Of a stretch of DNA of 64,000 bases, positions 41,189 to 49,821 are shown in pieces. Numbering within the stretch: the first letter of the stretch is position 1; each line of letters opens with the position of its first letter. Source of the DNA: Streptosporangium sp. NBC_01755 (GTDB taxonomy: Bacteria > Actinomycetota > Actinomycetes > Streptosporangiales > Streptosporangiaceae); NCBI RefSeq assembly GCF_035917995.1, contig NZ_CP109131.1, positions 6,758,001 through 6,822,000 on the forward strand, written 5' to 3'. The notes beneath the pieces were generated by a model. The model was not told the origin of the DNA, did no database searches, and saw only the letters and a list, made by a program, of their open reading frames with translations. Both the position numbers and the translations under genes were made by a program.

Positions 41189-41620
41189 ATGGTCCAAGGA
41201 CGTGGCGGTCCGTCTGATTCCCCCAACCCCGAGACGGGCGCTCCGGTCGGGGACGTCTACGAATGGTTTCAACGAGGGATGAGATTGCTGGCCGAGGGGA
41301 GCCCGGCGGCGGCCTCCGCGCTGCTGGAGCGGGCGGCCGACGCTGAGCCGGAGTCGCGGAGCATCCGTGAGGCTCTCGCCCGGGCGCAGTTCAACTCCCG
41401 GCAGTACTCTGACGCGGTCGACAGCTTTCGCTGGATCATCGACGCGAATCCGGCCGAGGACTACGCGTATTTCGGGCTCGGGCTCGCCCTGTGGCGGACA
41501 GGGGACATGGAGGGAGCCCAGGAGCCACTGGCCATCGCCGTCGCGATGCGGCCCGACCAGCGGCACTACGTCTCCGCTCTGAAAAGCGTGCGCGCCACGT
41601 TACGCGCACGCCGAACGTGA
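41189..41620 (+). CDS. Small TPR protein
   Basis: A 143-residue protein with about three tetratricopeptide helices pairs (GMRLLAEGSPAAASALLERA, then NSRQYSDAVDSFRWI and YAYFGLGLALWRTGDMEGA as region landmarks). It has no signal or membrane helix. The ATG has GAAGGAGG nine bases upstream. It precedes the NagD-like phosphatase gene, the same order as in other actinobacteria. It probably mediates protein contacts, with partner unknown. Confidence 0.85.
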   Translation: MVQGRGGPSDSPNPETGAPVGDVYEWFQRGMRLLAEGSPAAASALLERAADAEPESRSIREALARAQFNSRQYSDAVDSFRWIIDANPAEDYAYFGLGLALWRTGDMEGAQEPLAIAVAMRPDQRHYVSALKSVRATLRARRT

Positions 41621-41693
41621 TCCGTGCGGATCTGCCGGCCTGATCTATATGTGATCTGTGCGAGTAATGAAATGTGGGTGATGAAATGGGGGA

Positions 41694-42701
41694 GTGGACA
41701 CAAACGCGCTGATCGACCTGTATGACACCCTCCTCCTTGATCTCGATGGGGTGGTGTATCTCGGGCGCAATGCCGTACCCGGGGCGCCCGAGGCACTACG
41801 CCGGGCGGCGGAGCGTGGCGTGCGCCTCGCCTATGTCACCAACAACGCCTCACGTACCCCCGGCGCCATCGCCCAGCATCTGAGCGCGCTGGGCGCTCCG
41901 GCGACCCCCGACGACGTCGTCACCTCCGCCCAGGCCGCCGCACGGCTCGTGGCCGAGCGGGTCGAACCGGGTGCCGCGGTGCTGGTGGTCGGCGGGATGG
42001 GGCTGCGCACCGCGTTGCGCGCCCATGGTCTGCGTCCGGTCAGTACCGCTCTGGACGCACCGGTCGCGGTCGTCCAGGGCATAGCCCCCGACCTCTCCTA
42101 CGGCCTGCTGGCCGAGGGGGCACTCGCCGTGAGAGAGGGGGCACTCTTCGTGGCCGCGAACGCCGACTCGACCATGCCGACCGGCAGGGGCGAGCTTCCC
42201 GGCAACGGCGCGATGGTCAGGGTCATCGCCACGGCGACCGGGGTGGAGCCGATCGTCGCGGGAAAGCCCGAGCCGCCCCTGCATCGGGAGTCGATGCTCC
42301 GCACCGGATCGCGGCGGCCCCTGGTGGTCGGCGACCGGCTCGACACCGACATCGAAGGGGCGACCAACGCGGGAGTCGACAGCCTGCTGGTCCTGACAGG
42401 GGTGGCGAGCGCACTCGACGTGCTGACCGCCGCTCCCCGGCACCGGCCAACCTATGTCGCCGGCGATCTGTCCGCACTGCACCGGCCCTATCCCGAGGTG
42501 CGGCGGGCCGGGGACGGGTGGGCCTGCGGGGGGTGGACGGCCCGCTGGGAGGAGGGCGCTCTCACACTTGAGGGTGGAGGTGAGCCACTCGACGGGCTCC
42601 GCGTCGCCTCGGCCGCGACCTGGGAGGCCGCGGGGGAGGGCCGGGCGGATGAGGACGCGGTGAAGACGGCACTCGACTCCGCGCTCTCGCCCGCCGGCTG
42701 A
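41694..42701 (+). CDS. HAD-superfamily hydrolase (NagD-like, Rv1692-type)
   Basis: A 335-residue HAD phosphatase of subclass IIA. Motif I is LLLDLDGVVYLG (nucleophile Asp near residue 16), motif II VTNNASRTP, the Lys motif AGKPEPPLH, and motif III VGDRLDTDIEGATNAG. An extra C-terminal 80 residues with a GGWTARW strand follow. Actinobacterial homologues act on glycerol 3-phosphate or similar small phosphates. That specificity is inferred from the M. tuberculosis orthologue position. The GTG start lies within a G-rich stretch. Confidence 0.88.
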   Translation: MDTNALIDLYDTLLLDLDGVVYLGRNAVPGAPEALRRAAERGVRLAYVTNNASRTPGAIAQHLSALGAPATPDDVVTSAQAAARLVAERVEPGAAVLVVGGMGLRTALRAHGLRPVSTALDAPVAVVQGIAPDLSYGLLAEGALAVREGALFVAANADSTMPTGRGELPGNGAMVRVIATATGVEPIVAGKPEPPLHRESMLRTGSRRPLVVGDRLDTDIEGATNAGVDSLLVLTGVASALDVLTAAPRHRPTYVAGDLSALHRPYPEVRRAGDGWACGGWTARWEEGALTLEGGGEPLDGLRVASAATWEAAGEGRADEDAVKTALDSALSPAG

Positions 42702-42836
42702 CAGGGCCGTCTTCGTCCAGGCGGCCTCTCCCTCACGTCGATCCCGCCTTCGGGCGGGATCTTCAGATGACAGGGTCGTTTTCGTCCAGGCGGCCTCTCC
42801 CTCATGTCGATCCCGTCTTCGGGGGGATCTTCAGAG
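42699..42836. repeat. 69-nt direct repeat carrying a terminator hairpin, two copies
   Basis: Two 69-base units in tandem (42699-42767 and 42768-42836), about 90 percent alike. Each has GTCCAGGCGGCCTCTCCCTC and a stem of the type GATCCCGCCTTCGGGCGGGATC; in the second copy the stem is imperfect. Unit 1 begins with the stop codon of the HAD gene. The pair lies between convergent genes, so it likely acts as a duplicated terminator. Confidence 0.85.
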
Positions 42837-43178
42837 CAGCTTGCGCAGGCGGAGAAGGTCGCCGAAGCTGGCGTCGACCCTGACCCGGCCGCCGAACACG
42901 GCCCGTCCCATGTCGAGTTCCCCGTTGACCAGGGCGACGAGGTCATCGCTGCCGATGGTCAGTTTCACCTCGGCATCCCTGTCGTCGTCGGAGGGCAGAT
43001 CCTCGAAGGGGCCGAGGCCGCCATGGTGGATGCGGCCGTAAAAGGTCACGCCGAGATCCTTGATGTGGCAGCTGATACTGCGCTCGACCACGTGCTTGGC
43101 ACGGCTTACCTGGTCAACCTCGTCGAACTGCTCGCCGAGTTTGCGCAGTGCCGCCCGGCACTCGTCGACGGTCGCCAT
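42831..43178 (-). CDS. SCP2 sterol-binding-domain protein
   Basis: A 115-residue single-domain protein with the SCP2 fold pattern: helical N-terminus, a beta core with CHIKDLGVTFYGRI and AEVKLTIGSDDLVALVNGEL (landmark region), and the hydrophobic last helix DLLRLRKLL. Such proteins bind hydrophobic ligands, and bacterial ligands are mostly unknown. It is convergent with the HAD gene and its stop lies in the second 69-nt repeat. Confidence 0.85.
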   Translation of the reverse strand: MATVDECRAALRKLGEQFDEVDQVSRAKHVVERSISCHIKDLGVTFYGRIHHGGLGPFEDLPSDDDRDAEVKLTIGSDDLVALVNGELDMGRAVFGGRVRVDASFGDLLRLRKLL

Positions 43179-43649
43179 CGCGTGGCGCTCCCTTCTCTTC
43201 CGGACCGGCCTGAATCCCTTTCAGGTACGGACGGTAGCGTTCCACATGGGTACGGCATGCAATCCGGCGCGGGGGTGCGCCGGAGAAAGAGGCGTACGCC
43301 ATGGCGTTCGAAACACCACGGGGTGCCTGTGGGCGGCCTCCGAGCGTAACGAGATGACAACGTGCGAGCCCCCTGCGATAGTTCGCGCTTTACCCACCTT
43401 TGAAGAATCCGCTCTCCCCTGACCCGCGCCGGGCCGGAGAGGGTGCCAAGGGGCGGCCGAGCTCGGAGCGCGGCGCGGGAAGGGCGACGGAGGCGGGAAG
43501 GCCCGCCGGGGCGACGGGGGACGTGGGTTCCGATACGGTCGGGGAGTTCACGGGCACGGGGCCGGTGAGTGTCGCGGCCGTGCGGCGGCAAGGGGTGCCG
43601 AGACGGCCACGGCGGCCGAGGCGGCCAGGAGAGGTTCCGGAGGGGGCGC
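43179..43649. other. Gene-free spacer upstream of the tlyA operon
   Basis: A 470-base divergent spacer. The frames covering it are shadows, including a long extension of the tlyA frame from 43400 that has no recognisable sequence and is dominated by Arg, Gly, Ala and Pro. It should hold the promoters for the SCP2 gene and for the tlyA-nadK-recN run, but I cannot name boxes. Confidence 0.45.
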
Positions 43650-43823
43650 ATGACGGACCTGCTGGAGGAGACGGGCGACGAGCGGGCGGATGCCGCGCTG
43701 GGCGGGCTCGCCCGGCTCGGTGCCCTGCCCGTCTCCGCGCACGCGGACGTCTTCGAGGAGGTGTTCACCGGGCTGGAGCAGGCGCTCGCCTCGGTGGACG
43801 ACGCCCCGGGCCGGCGCCCGTGA
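43650..43823 (+). CDS. Small conserved protein before tlyA (Rv1693-like)
   Basis: A 57-residue acidic protein (MTDLLEETGDERADAALG..., with a helical FEEVFTGLEQAL). It has GGAGGGGG upstream and its stop overlaps the tlyA start (GTGA). A short protein of this size sits at the same place in M. tuberculosis. The function is unknown. Coupling suggests a role with TlyA or simply coordinated expression. Confidence 0.8.
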   Translation: MTDLLEETGDERADAALGGLARLGALPVSAHADVFEEVFTGLEQALASVDDAPGRRP

Positions 43824-44638
43824 GCCGGCGGGCACGCCTCGACAGCGAGCTCGTTCGCAGGAGGCTGGCGCGGTCCAGGGAACAGGCGGCCCAGCTCATC
43901 GAGGCCGGCAGGGTCAGCGTCGGCGGCCAGGTGGCGGCCAAGCCCGCGACCCAGGTCGACACCGCCTCGGCGATCGTGGTCGTGGAGGCGGCCGAGGGCC
44001 CCGACTACGTCTCGCGGGGGGCGCACAAGCTTCTCGGCGCGCTGGAGGCCTTCGGCCCCCTCGGCCTCACGGTCGCCGGGCGCCGCTGCCTGGACGCGGG
44101 CGCCTCCACCGGAGGTTTCACCGACGTGCTGCTGCGTGGCGGTGCGGCCCATGTGCTGGCCGTCGATGTCGGCTACGGCCAGCTCGCGTGGTCACTGCGG
44201 ACCGACGACAGGGTCACGGTCATGGAGCGGGTCAACGTCAGGGAGCTGACGCCGGACATGGTCGGCGACGCGCCCACCCTGGTCGTCGGAGACCTCTCCT
44301 TCATCTCGCTGCGCCTCGTGCTGCCCGCCCTGGTACGGTGCGCCGCCGAGCGGGCCGACTTCGCGATGCTGGTCAAGCCCCAGTTCGAGGTCGGCAGGGA
44401 GCGGGTCGGCGCGGGTGGCGTCGTCCGCGATCCCGCGCTCCGCGCGGAGGCCGTTCAGGACGTGGCCGAAGCCGCGCGAGCGCTCGGTCTGACCGTGCGA
44501 GGGGTCACCGCGAGCCCGCTGCCCGGCCCGTCGGGCAACGTCGAGTACGTCATCTGGCTGGGCAAGGGTGAGGGGGCTCCGCCGGTCGCCGATCTCGGTG
44601 CCGAGATCGAGCGAGCGGTGGCGGAGGGCCCTCGGTAG
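43820..44638 (+). CDS. tlyA: TlyA-family rRNA 2'-O-methyltransferase / hemolysin-like
   Basis: In mycobacteria TlyA methylates 16S and 23S rRNA and confers sensitivity to capreomycin. The 272-residue product starts with an S4 RNA-binding domain (LDSELVRRRLARSREQA, first 60 residues), then a Rossmann-type FtsJ methyltransferase domain: YVSRGAHKL, LDAGASTGGFTD (SAM motif), VDVGYGQLAW, VGDLSFISLR, and MLVKPQFE. The K/D/K/E catalytic set appears present. The GTG start at 43820 is coupled to the small gene upstream. Confidence 0.94.
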   Translation: MSRRARLDSELVRRRLARSREQAAQLIEAGRVSVGGQVAAKPATQVDTASAIVVVEAAEGPDYVSRGAHKLLGALEAFGPLGLTVAGRRCLDAGASTGGFTDVLLRGGAAHVLAVDVGYGQLAWSLRTDDRVTVMERVNVRELTPDMVGDAPTLVVGDLSFISLRLVLPALVRCAAERADFAMLVKPQFEVGRERVGAGGVVRDPALRAEAVQDVAEAARALGLTVRGVTASPLPGPSGNVEYVIWLGKGEGAPPVADLGAEIERAVAEGPR

Positions 44639-44663
44639 CCGATGATCCGGGAGAGTGAGACCT

Positions 44664-44767
44664 GACATCCTGCCCGGAGCCGAAACTCGGGGCACCCACA
44701 CTGGAAGAGCTGAGTTGACTTCCTCCCCGGAGCCAGAGCTCGGGGTCTCCACGCTCGAGGAGATGAG
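44664..44767. repeat. 53-nt direct repeat upstream of nadK, two copies
   Basis: GACATCCTGCCCGGAGCC at 44664 and GACTTCCTCCCCGGAGCC at 44717 begin two tandem copies of a roughly 51-base unit, about 75 percent alike, filling the tlyA-nadK gap. Copy 2 ends in the nadK ribosome site (GAGGAGATGAG). Copy 1 ends GGAAGAGCTGAG with no gene after it. Confidence 0.75.
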
Positions 44768-45673
44768 ATGACTGCCAAGCGCGTCGTGCTGGTCACAGCG
44801 CACACCGGGCGGCCGGCGGCCGTCGACAGCGCCCGGATGGTGATCCAGCGGTTCCTGGACGCCGGCTTGACCGTGCGCGTCCTCAGCGCGGAGGCCGACG
44901 AGATCGCCTGTGCCGGGACCGACGTGGTGCCCGCCGGTTCGACGGCGGTCGACGACGCCGAGATGATGATCGTGCTCGGCGGTGACGGGAGCCTCCTGCG
45001 GGCGGCCGAGTTCGCCCGCCCGGCCGGCGTGCCGCTGCTGGGCGTGAACCTCGGACACGTGGGTTTCCTGGCGGAGGCCGAGGTGGAGAACCTGGCGGTC
45101 GCGGTCGACAGCGTGGTGGAAGGCCGCTACGACGTCGAGGAGCGGATGACCATCGAGGTGACCGCCCGCCTCAACGGCAAGTTGCTGGCCGACAGCTGGG
45201 CACTGAACGAGGCCACCGTCGAGAAGAGCGAGAGGATGCTCGAGGTGGTCGCCGAGATCGACGGGCGCCCGCTGTCGCGCTGGGGGTGTGACGGGGTGAT
45301 CTGCGCCACGCCGACCGGTTCCACCGCGTACGCCTTCTCCGCGGGAGGGCCGGTCGTCTGGCCCGAGGTGGAGGCGCTGCTGCTGGTGCCGATCAGCGCC
45401 CACGCGCTGTTCTCCCGGCCTCTGGTGGTCTCGCCCCGCTCCAGGCTCGCGCTGGAGGTCCAGACGGGGACGGCGGGGGCCGTACTGTGGTGCGACGGGC
45501 GCCGTAGGTTCGACCTGCCCGCCGGGGCGAGGGTGGAGCTGCGGCGGGCCGAGCTACCGGTACGACTGGCGCGGCTGCACGGTCTTGAGGACACGGGGGC
45601 ACCGTTCACCGACAGATTGGTGGCCAAGTTCGATCTCCCTGTACAGGGATGGCGCGGCCGTGTGAGGCCCTAG
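44768..45673 (+). CDS. nadK: NAD kinase
   Basis: Phosphorylates NAD to NADP. The 301-residue product has the MVLGGDGSLLRA-type GGDG motif (about residue 75), the NLGHVGFLAE strand, ALNEATVEKSERML, and GSTAYAFSAGGPVVWP near residue 180. The length is normal for bacterial PpnK. It lies between tlyA and recN, as in other actinobacteria. Confidence 0.96.
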   Translation: MTAKRVVLVTAHTGRPAAVDSARMVIQRFLDAGLTVRVLSAEADEIACAGTDVVPAGSTAVDDAEMMIVLGGDGSLLRAAEFARPAGVPLLGVNLGHVGFLAEAEVENLAVAVDSVVEGRYDVEERMTIEVTARLNGKLLADSWALNEATVEKSERMLEVVAEIDGRPLSRWGCDGVICATPTGSTAYAFSAGGPVVWPEVEALLLVPISAHALFSRPLVVSPRSRLALEVQTGTAGAVLWCDGRRRFDLPAGARVELRRAELPVRLARLHGLEDTGAPFTDRLVAKFDLPVQGWRGRVRP

Positions 45674-45763
45674 TACGGCCGGGCGGGTGACGTCTCAAGC
45701 GCGTAGGATCGTGCCCGCGCACCGCACTGATGTTCGGTGAATTCGATGTGACGGGAGGGACCA

Positions 45764-47476
45764 GTGCGACCTAGGGTCGAGGAGGTCCGCATCCAGGGGC
45801 TCGGCGTGATCGACGAGGCCGTCCTGGTGCTATCGCCGGGATTCACCGTGGTCACGGGCGAGACGGGCGCGGGCAAGACCATGGTGGTGACCGGTCTGGG
45901 GCTGCTGTTCGGAGGGCGGGCCGACCCCGCCCGGGTCCGTCCCGGCTCTGAGCGGGCCACCATCGAGGGCACATTGATCGTCGACCCGGTGGGACGGGTC
46001 GCACAGCAGGTGCAGGACGTGGGCGGCGAGGTCGAGGACGGCGAGCTGATCATCTCGCGGACCGTCTCCGTCGAGGGACGCAGCCGTGCCTGGCTGGGCG
46101 GGCGCACCGTCCCCGTCGGCACGCTCACCTATCTGGCCGAGGACCTGGTGGCCGTGCACGGCCAGATGGACCAGCAGCGGTTGCTGCAGCCCGGCCGCCA
46201 GCGTGCCGCCCTCGACCGTTACGCGGGCGAGGAGCTGGTCAAGCCGTTGCGCGCCTACGAGCAGGCGTACAAACGGCACAGGAAGATCGCGGAACAGCTG
46301 GCCGAGCTGACCACCAGGGCCAGGGAGCGCGTCCAGGAGGCCGACCAGCTCAGGTTCGGGCTCGGTGAGATCGAGAGGGCCGATCCCAAGGCCGGTGAGG
46401 AGACCGAGCTGCGCGAGGAGGAGGAACGGCTCTCCCACGCCGACTCCCTCCGGAGCGCCGCCGAGACCGCGCACCGGGCGCTGCTCGGTGACCCGATGTC
46501 CGGTGAGCAGGCCATGCCGGACGCCATCGCGCTGGTCGGCGAGGCCCGCGCGGAGGTCGAGGCGGTGCGCGACTTCGATCCGGCGCTCGCCGGGATCGCC
46601 GAAAGGCTCGCGGAGGCGGGTTACCTGATCTCCGACGTCGCCACCGAGCTGGCCGCGTACGCCGAGTCGATCGACGCGGATCCTGGCCGGCTCGCGGCGG
46701 TGCAGGAGCGGCGGGCCGTGCTCATCCACGTCATCCGCAGGTACGGCCATGACACCGCCGAGGTGCTCGCCTGGGCGGCTCGGGCCGCCGCTCGCATCGC
46801 GGAGCTCGACGGTGACGACGACCGCATCGGCGAGCTCACCCGCGAGCACGAGGAGCTCACCGGGCGCCTCAGTGAGCTGGCCGCCGACCTGACCCGGGTC
46901 AGGTCGGTGGCCGCGGAGCGCTTCGGGCAGGCCGTGACCGAGGAGCTCACCGCGCTGGCCATGCCGCACGCCAGAGTGGTGGTCGGCATCGCCGCCGCCT
47001 CGGAGTTCGGCCCGCACGGTGTCGACGAGGTCGAGTTGCGGCTGTCGCCGCACCCCGCCTCGCCTCCCCTGCCGCTGAACAAGGGCGCTTCCGGCGGTGA
47101 GCTGAGCCGGGTGATGCTCGCCATCGAGGTGGTGTTCGCCGGTGCCGACCCGGTTCCGACGTTCGTCTTCGACGAGGTCGACGCGGGCGTGGGCGGCAAG
47201 GCCGCGGTGGAGATCGGCCGCAGGCTGGCCCGGCTGGCCCGGACCTCCCAGGTGATCGTCGTCACCCACCTCCCGCAGGTCGCGGCTTTCGCCGACCAGC
47301 ATCTCGTCGTGGAGAAGGCCGATGACGGGAGCGTGGTGCGGAGCGGCGTGATCGCCCTCGACAAGGACGGCAGGGCGCGGGAGCTCTCCCGTATGCTCGC
47401 CGGGCTGGAGGACTCCGAACTGGGGCGTGCGCACGCCGAGGAGCTGTTGTCGATCGCCGCCGCAGACAAGGCGTGA
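45764..47476 (+). CDS. recN: DNA repair protein RecN
   Basis: SMC-like ATPase acting in double-strand break repair. The 570-residue product has Walker A GETGAGKT (about residue 35), a long charged coiled-coil middle (residues about 160-370), the ABC signature KGASGGELSRVMLA (about 445), Walker B FVFDEVDAGVGG and the VTHLPQVAAFAD switch. The GTG start follows GGGAGGGA. No SOS box is evident upstream. Confidence 0.96.
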   Translation: MRPRVEEVRIQGLGVIDEAVLVLSPGFTVVTGETGAGKTMVVTGLGLLFGGRADPARVRPGSERATIEGTLIVDPVGRVAQQVQDVGGEVEDGELIISRTVSVEGRSRAWLGGRTVPVGTLTYLAEDLVAVHGQMDQQRLLQPGRQRAALDRYAGEELVKPLRAYEQAYKRHRKIAEQLAELTTRARERVQEADQLRFGLGEIERADPKAGEETELREEEERLSHADSLRSAAETAHRALLGDPMSGEQAMPDAIALVGEARAEVEAVRDFDPALAGIAERLAEAGYLISDVATELAAYAESIDADPGRLAAVQERRAVLIHVIRRYGHDTAEVLAWAARAAARIAELDGDDDRIGELTREHEELTGRLSELAADLTRVRSVAAERFGQAVTEELTALAMPHARVVVGIAAASEFGPHGVDEVELRLSPHPASPPLPLNKGASGGELSRVMLAIEVVFAGADPVPTFVFDEVDAGVGGKAAVEIGRRLARLARTSQVIVVTHLPQVAAFADQHLVVEKADDGSVVRSGVIALDKDGRARELSRMLAGLEDSELGRAHAEELLSIAAADKA

Positions 47477-47634
47477 CCGGACGAACCGGACGGAGGGCTG
47501 AGGGAGTAAGTAGAGGTTCGCAGGAGTAATCCGTATGTTCCGGGGGAGCCGGTGACGGGGGTCACGGGTGACGTATCTGACACGCTGCCGACTGTTTGGC
47601 TCTCCTGGTCGTTCCCTCTGGCAGGATGGTCGTG

Positions 47635-48846
47635 ATGAAGGTGCCGATTGACGGGCTTCAAGACAGGCTCAACGGGTACCTCCGCCGCAGGAAGGTCACG
47701 GACCTTCCCGGGGTGACGGCAGTGGCGAGAATCGATCGGCGGACCAAGAGGCTGACCAAGCGCCTCAGGGCCGGGGAAATCGCGATTATCGATCACGTTG
47801 ACGTTGACCGGGTTAGCGCGGAGGCCCTTGTCGCGTGCGGTGCGGCAGGCGTTGTCAACGTCGCCGCGGGCATCAGCGGCCGTTACCCCAACCTGGGCCC
47901 GCAGATCATCGTTGACGCCGGGGTGCCGTTCGTGGACAACGTCACCCCCGAGCTGTTCGAGCGGATCAAGGACGGAGACCTGGTCCGGCTGCACGAGGGC
48001 GTCGTCTACCTCGACGAGGAGACGGTCGGCAAGGGCGACGTGCAGACCACCGAGTCGGTCGAGGCCGCGATGAGCGAGGCGCGGGCCGGGCTGACCGTGC
48101 AGATCGAGGCGTTCGCGGCCAACACCATGGAGTACGTCCGCCGCGAGCGCGACCTCCTCATCGACGGGATCGGCGTTCCGGACATCCGGACCGTCATGGA
48201 GGGCAGGCACGTCCTGATCGTGGTGCGCGGCTACCACTACAAGGAGGACATCGCCGCCCTCCGTCCCTACATCCGCGAATACCGCCCGATCATGATCGGG
48301 GTGGACGGCGGCGCCGACGCGCTGCTGGAGGCCGGTTACCTGCCGGACATCATCGTCGGCGACTTCGACTCGGTCTCCACCAAGGCGCTCACCACCGGTG
48401 CCGAGCTGGTCGTGCACGCCTACCGCGACGGCAGGGCGCCGGGTCTGGAACGGGTCCAGCAGCTCGGTCGCAGCGCGGTGCTCTTCCCGGCGATCGGCAC
48501 CAGCGAGGACATCGCCATGCTGCTCGCCGACGACAAGGGCGCCGATCTCATCGTCGCCGTCGGCACCCACGCGACGCTGGTGGAGTTCCTCGACAAGGGC
48601 CGCTCCGGCATGGCCAGCACCTTCCTCACCCGCCTGCGGGTGGGCAGCAAGCTCATCGACGCAAAGGGCGTCAGCCGGCTCTACCGCAGCCGGATCTCCA
48701 CCCCGTCCCTGCTCCTGCTCGTCGCCACCACGCTGATCACCATGGGGGTGGCGATCGTCGTCTCTCCGGTGGGCAAGATCTGGCTGGACAGCGTCCGCGA
48801 CGTCTGGAGCGGCTTCATCTTCTGGCTGGTCGGACTCTTCTCGTGA
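47635..48846 (+). CDS. steA: SteA-type cytokinetic ring protein
   Basis: A 403-residue protein. The middle and C-terminal part resembles a thiamin pyrophosphokinase catalytic fold (GVDGGADALLEAG and IIVGDFDS, about residues 225-245), the N-terminal part is a conserved unknown domain, and there is one C-terminal membrane helix (about residues 350-375, LLLLVATTLITMGVAIVV). In corynebacteria SteA and SteB form a pair recruited to the division septum. The true TPK function is doubtful. ATG 47635 has AGGA eight bases upstream. It is coupled to steB by GTGA. Confidence 0.85.
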   Translation: MKVPIDGLQDRLNGYLRRRKVTDLPGVTAVARIDRRTKRLTKRLRAGEIAIIDHVDVDRVSAEALVACGAAGVVNVAAGISGRYPNLGPQIIVDAGVPFVDNVTPELFERIKDGDLVRLHEGVVYLDEETVGKGDVQTTESVEAAMSEARAGLTVQIEAFAANTMEYVRRERDLLIDGIGVPDIRTVMEGRHVLIVVRGYHYKEDIAALRPYIREYRPIMIGVDGGADALLEAGYLPDIIVGDFDSVSTKALTTGAELVVHAYRDGRAPGLERVQQLGRSAVLFPAIGTSEDIAMLLADDKGADLIVAVGTHATLVEFLDKGRSGMASTFLTRLRVGSKLIDAKGVSRLYRSRISTPSLLLLVATTLITMGVAIVVSPVGKIWLDSVRDVWSGFIFWLVGLFS

Positions 48847-49817
48847 TCGATTTCCGCTATCACCTCGTCTCCATCGTCGCGATCTTCCTCGCGCTGTCGG
48901 TGGGCATCGTCCTGGGCACCACCCTCCTCGAAGACCCCGTCATCAAGGCGAGCGAGGGCCTGGCCAACCAGCTCCGCGAGGGCAACAACGAGCTCCGCGA
49001 CCAGGTGGAGGCCCTGCAGCGGCGCGAGGCGGGCAACGACGCCTTCGTGGTCGCCGACACCCCCCGGCTGGTCCAGGACGAGCTCGCGGGCAAGCGTGTC
49101 GTGGTCGTCGAGGCGCCGGGCGCCACGGTGAGCGTGCGTGAGTCGGCGCAGCAGGTGATCGAGGAGGCCGGGGCGATCGTGACCGGCCGGATCACCCTCA
49201 CCGAGAGGTACGTCGACCCCGCCCAGACGGGTTTCGTCGACAAGCTGGCCGTCGGGGCCAAGGCCGCCGAGACCGTCTTCCCCGTCGAGGACACGGCATA
49301 CGACAAGGCGGCCCAGGTGCTCGCCGACGCGATCGTGACCAGCGACCCCGTCCAGGTGGGCAAGGAGCATCCGGCCGGCGCGGGCATCCTCGACGCCTTC
49401 CAGCGAGCCGGCCTGCTCACCGTCACCGACGAGCCCGCCAAGCGCGCGGAACTGGCCCTGATGATCGCCCCCGCGGAGGCGTACGCCGGAGAGACCGCCG
49501 CCGGGCGGGCGGGCGCGCTCGTGGCACTGGCGCTGGGCCTCGACGAGGTGGGCCAGGGCACGGTGCTGGCCGGTACACAGACCTCCGCCGCGGCCGGCGG
49601 GGTCATCACCGCGCTCCGTGAGGACACCTCCTTCACGGAGAAGGTCTCCAGTGTCGACACCGCGGATATGCCCGCGGGGTGGGTCGTGGTGGTCTACGCT
49701 CTCCGAGAGCAACTGGCCGGGCTCGCCGGCCAGTACGGCATAGGCTCCGGCGTCTCTGGTATCAAACCCAGCGCGACGCCCACCCCCACGGCCGTCACGG
49801 CCACCTCCGGAGGATGA
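48843..49817 (+). CDS. steB: SteB / MctB-family (DUF3186) membrane protein
   Basis: A 324-residue protein with one N-terminal membrane helix (IVAIFLALSVGIVLGTTLL, about residues 11-30), then a coiled-coil stretch (ELRDQVEALQRREAG) and a large extracytoplasmic domain, ending in a Pro/Thr-rich tail. The family includes the proposed mycobacterial outer-membrane copper transporter MctB and corynebacterial SteB, the SteA partner. With steA directly upstream and coupled by GTGA, the SteB role is more likely here than copper transport. Confidence 0.85.
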   Translation: MIDFRYHLVSIVAIFLALSVGIVLGTTLLEDPVIKASEGLANQLREGNNELRDQVEALQRREAGNDAFVVADTPRLVQDELAGKRVVVVEAPGATVSVRESAQQVIEEAGAIVTGRITLTERYVDPAQTGFVDKLAVGAKAAETVFPVEDTAYDKAAQVLADAIVTSDPVQVGKEHPAGAGILDAFQRAGLLTVTDEPAKRAELALMIAPAEAYAGETAAGRAGALVALALGLDEVGQGTVLAGTQTSAAAGGVITALREDTSFTEKVSSVDTADMPAGWVVVVYALREQLAGLAGQYGIGSGVSGIKPSATPTPTAVTATSGG

Positions 49818-49821
49818 CCCG

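Noticed and set aside
43400-43819. N-terminal extension of the tlyA frame by 140 residues
   Set aside because: The extension has no family sequence, covers a separate small gene in another frame, and TlyA proteins begin at the S4 domain coupled to that gene.
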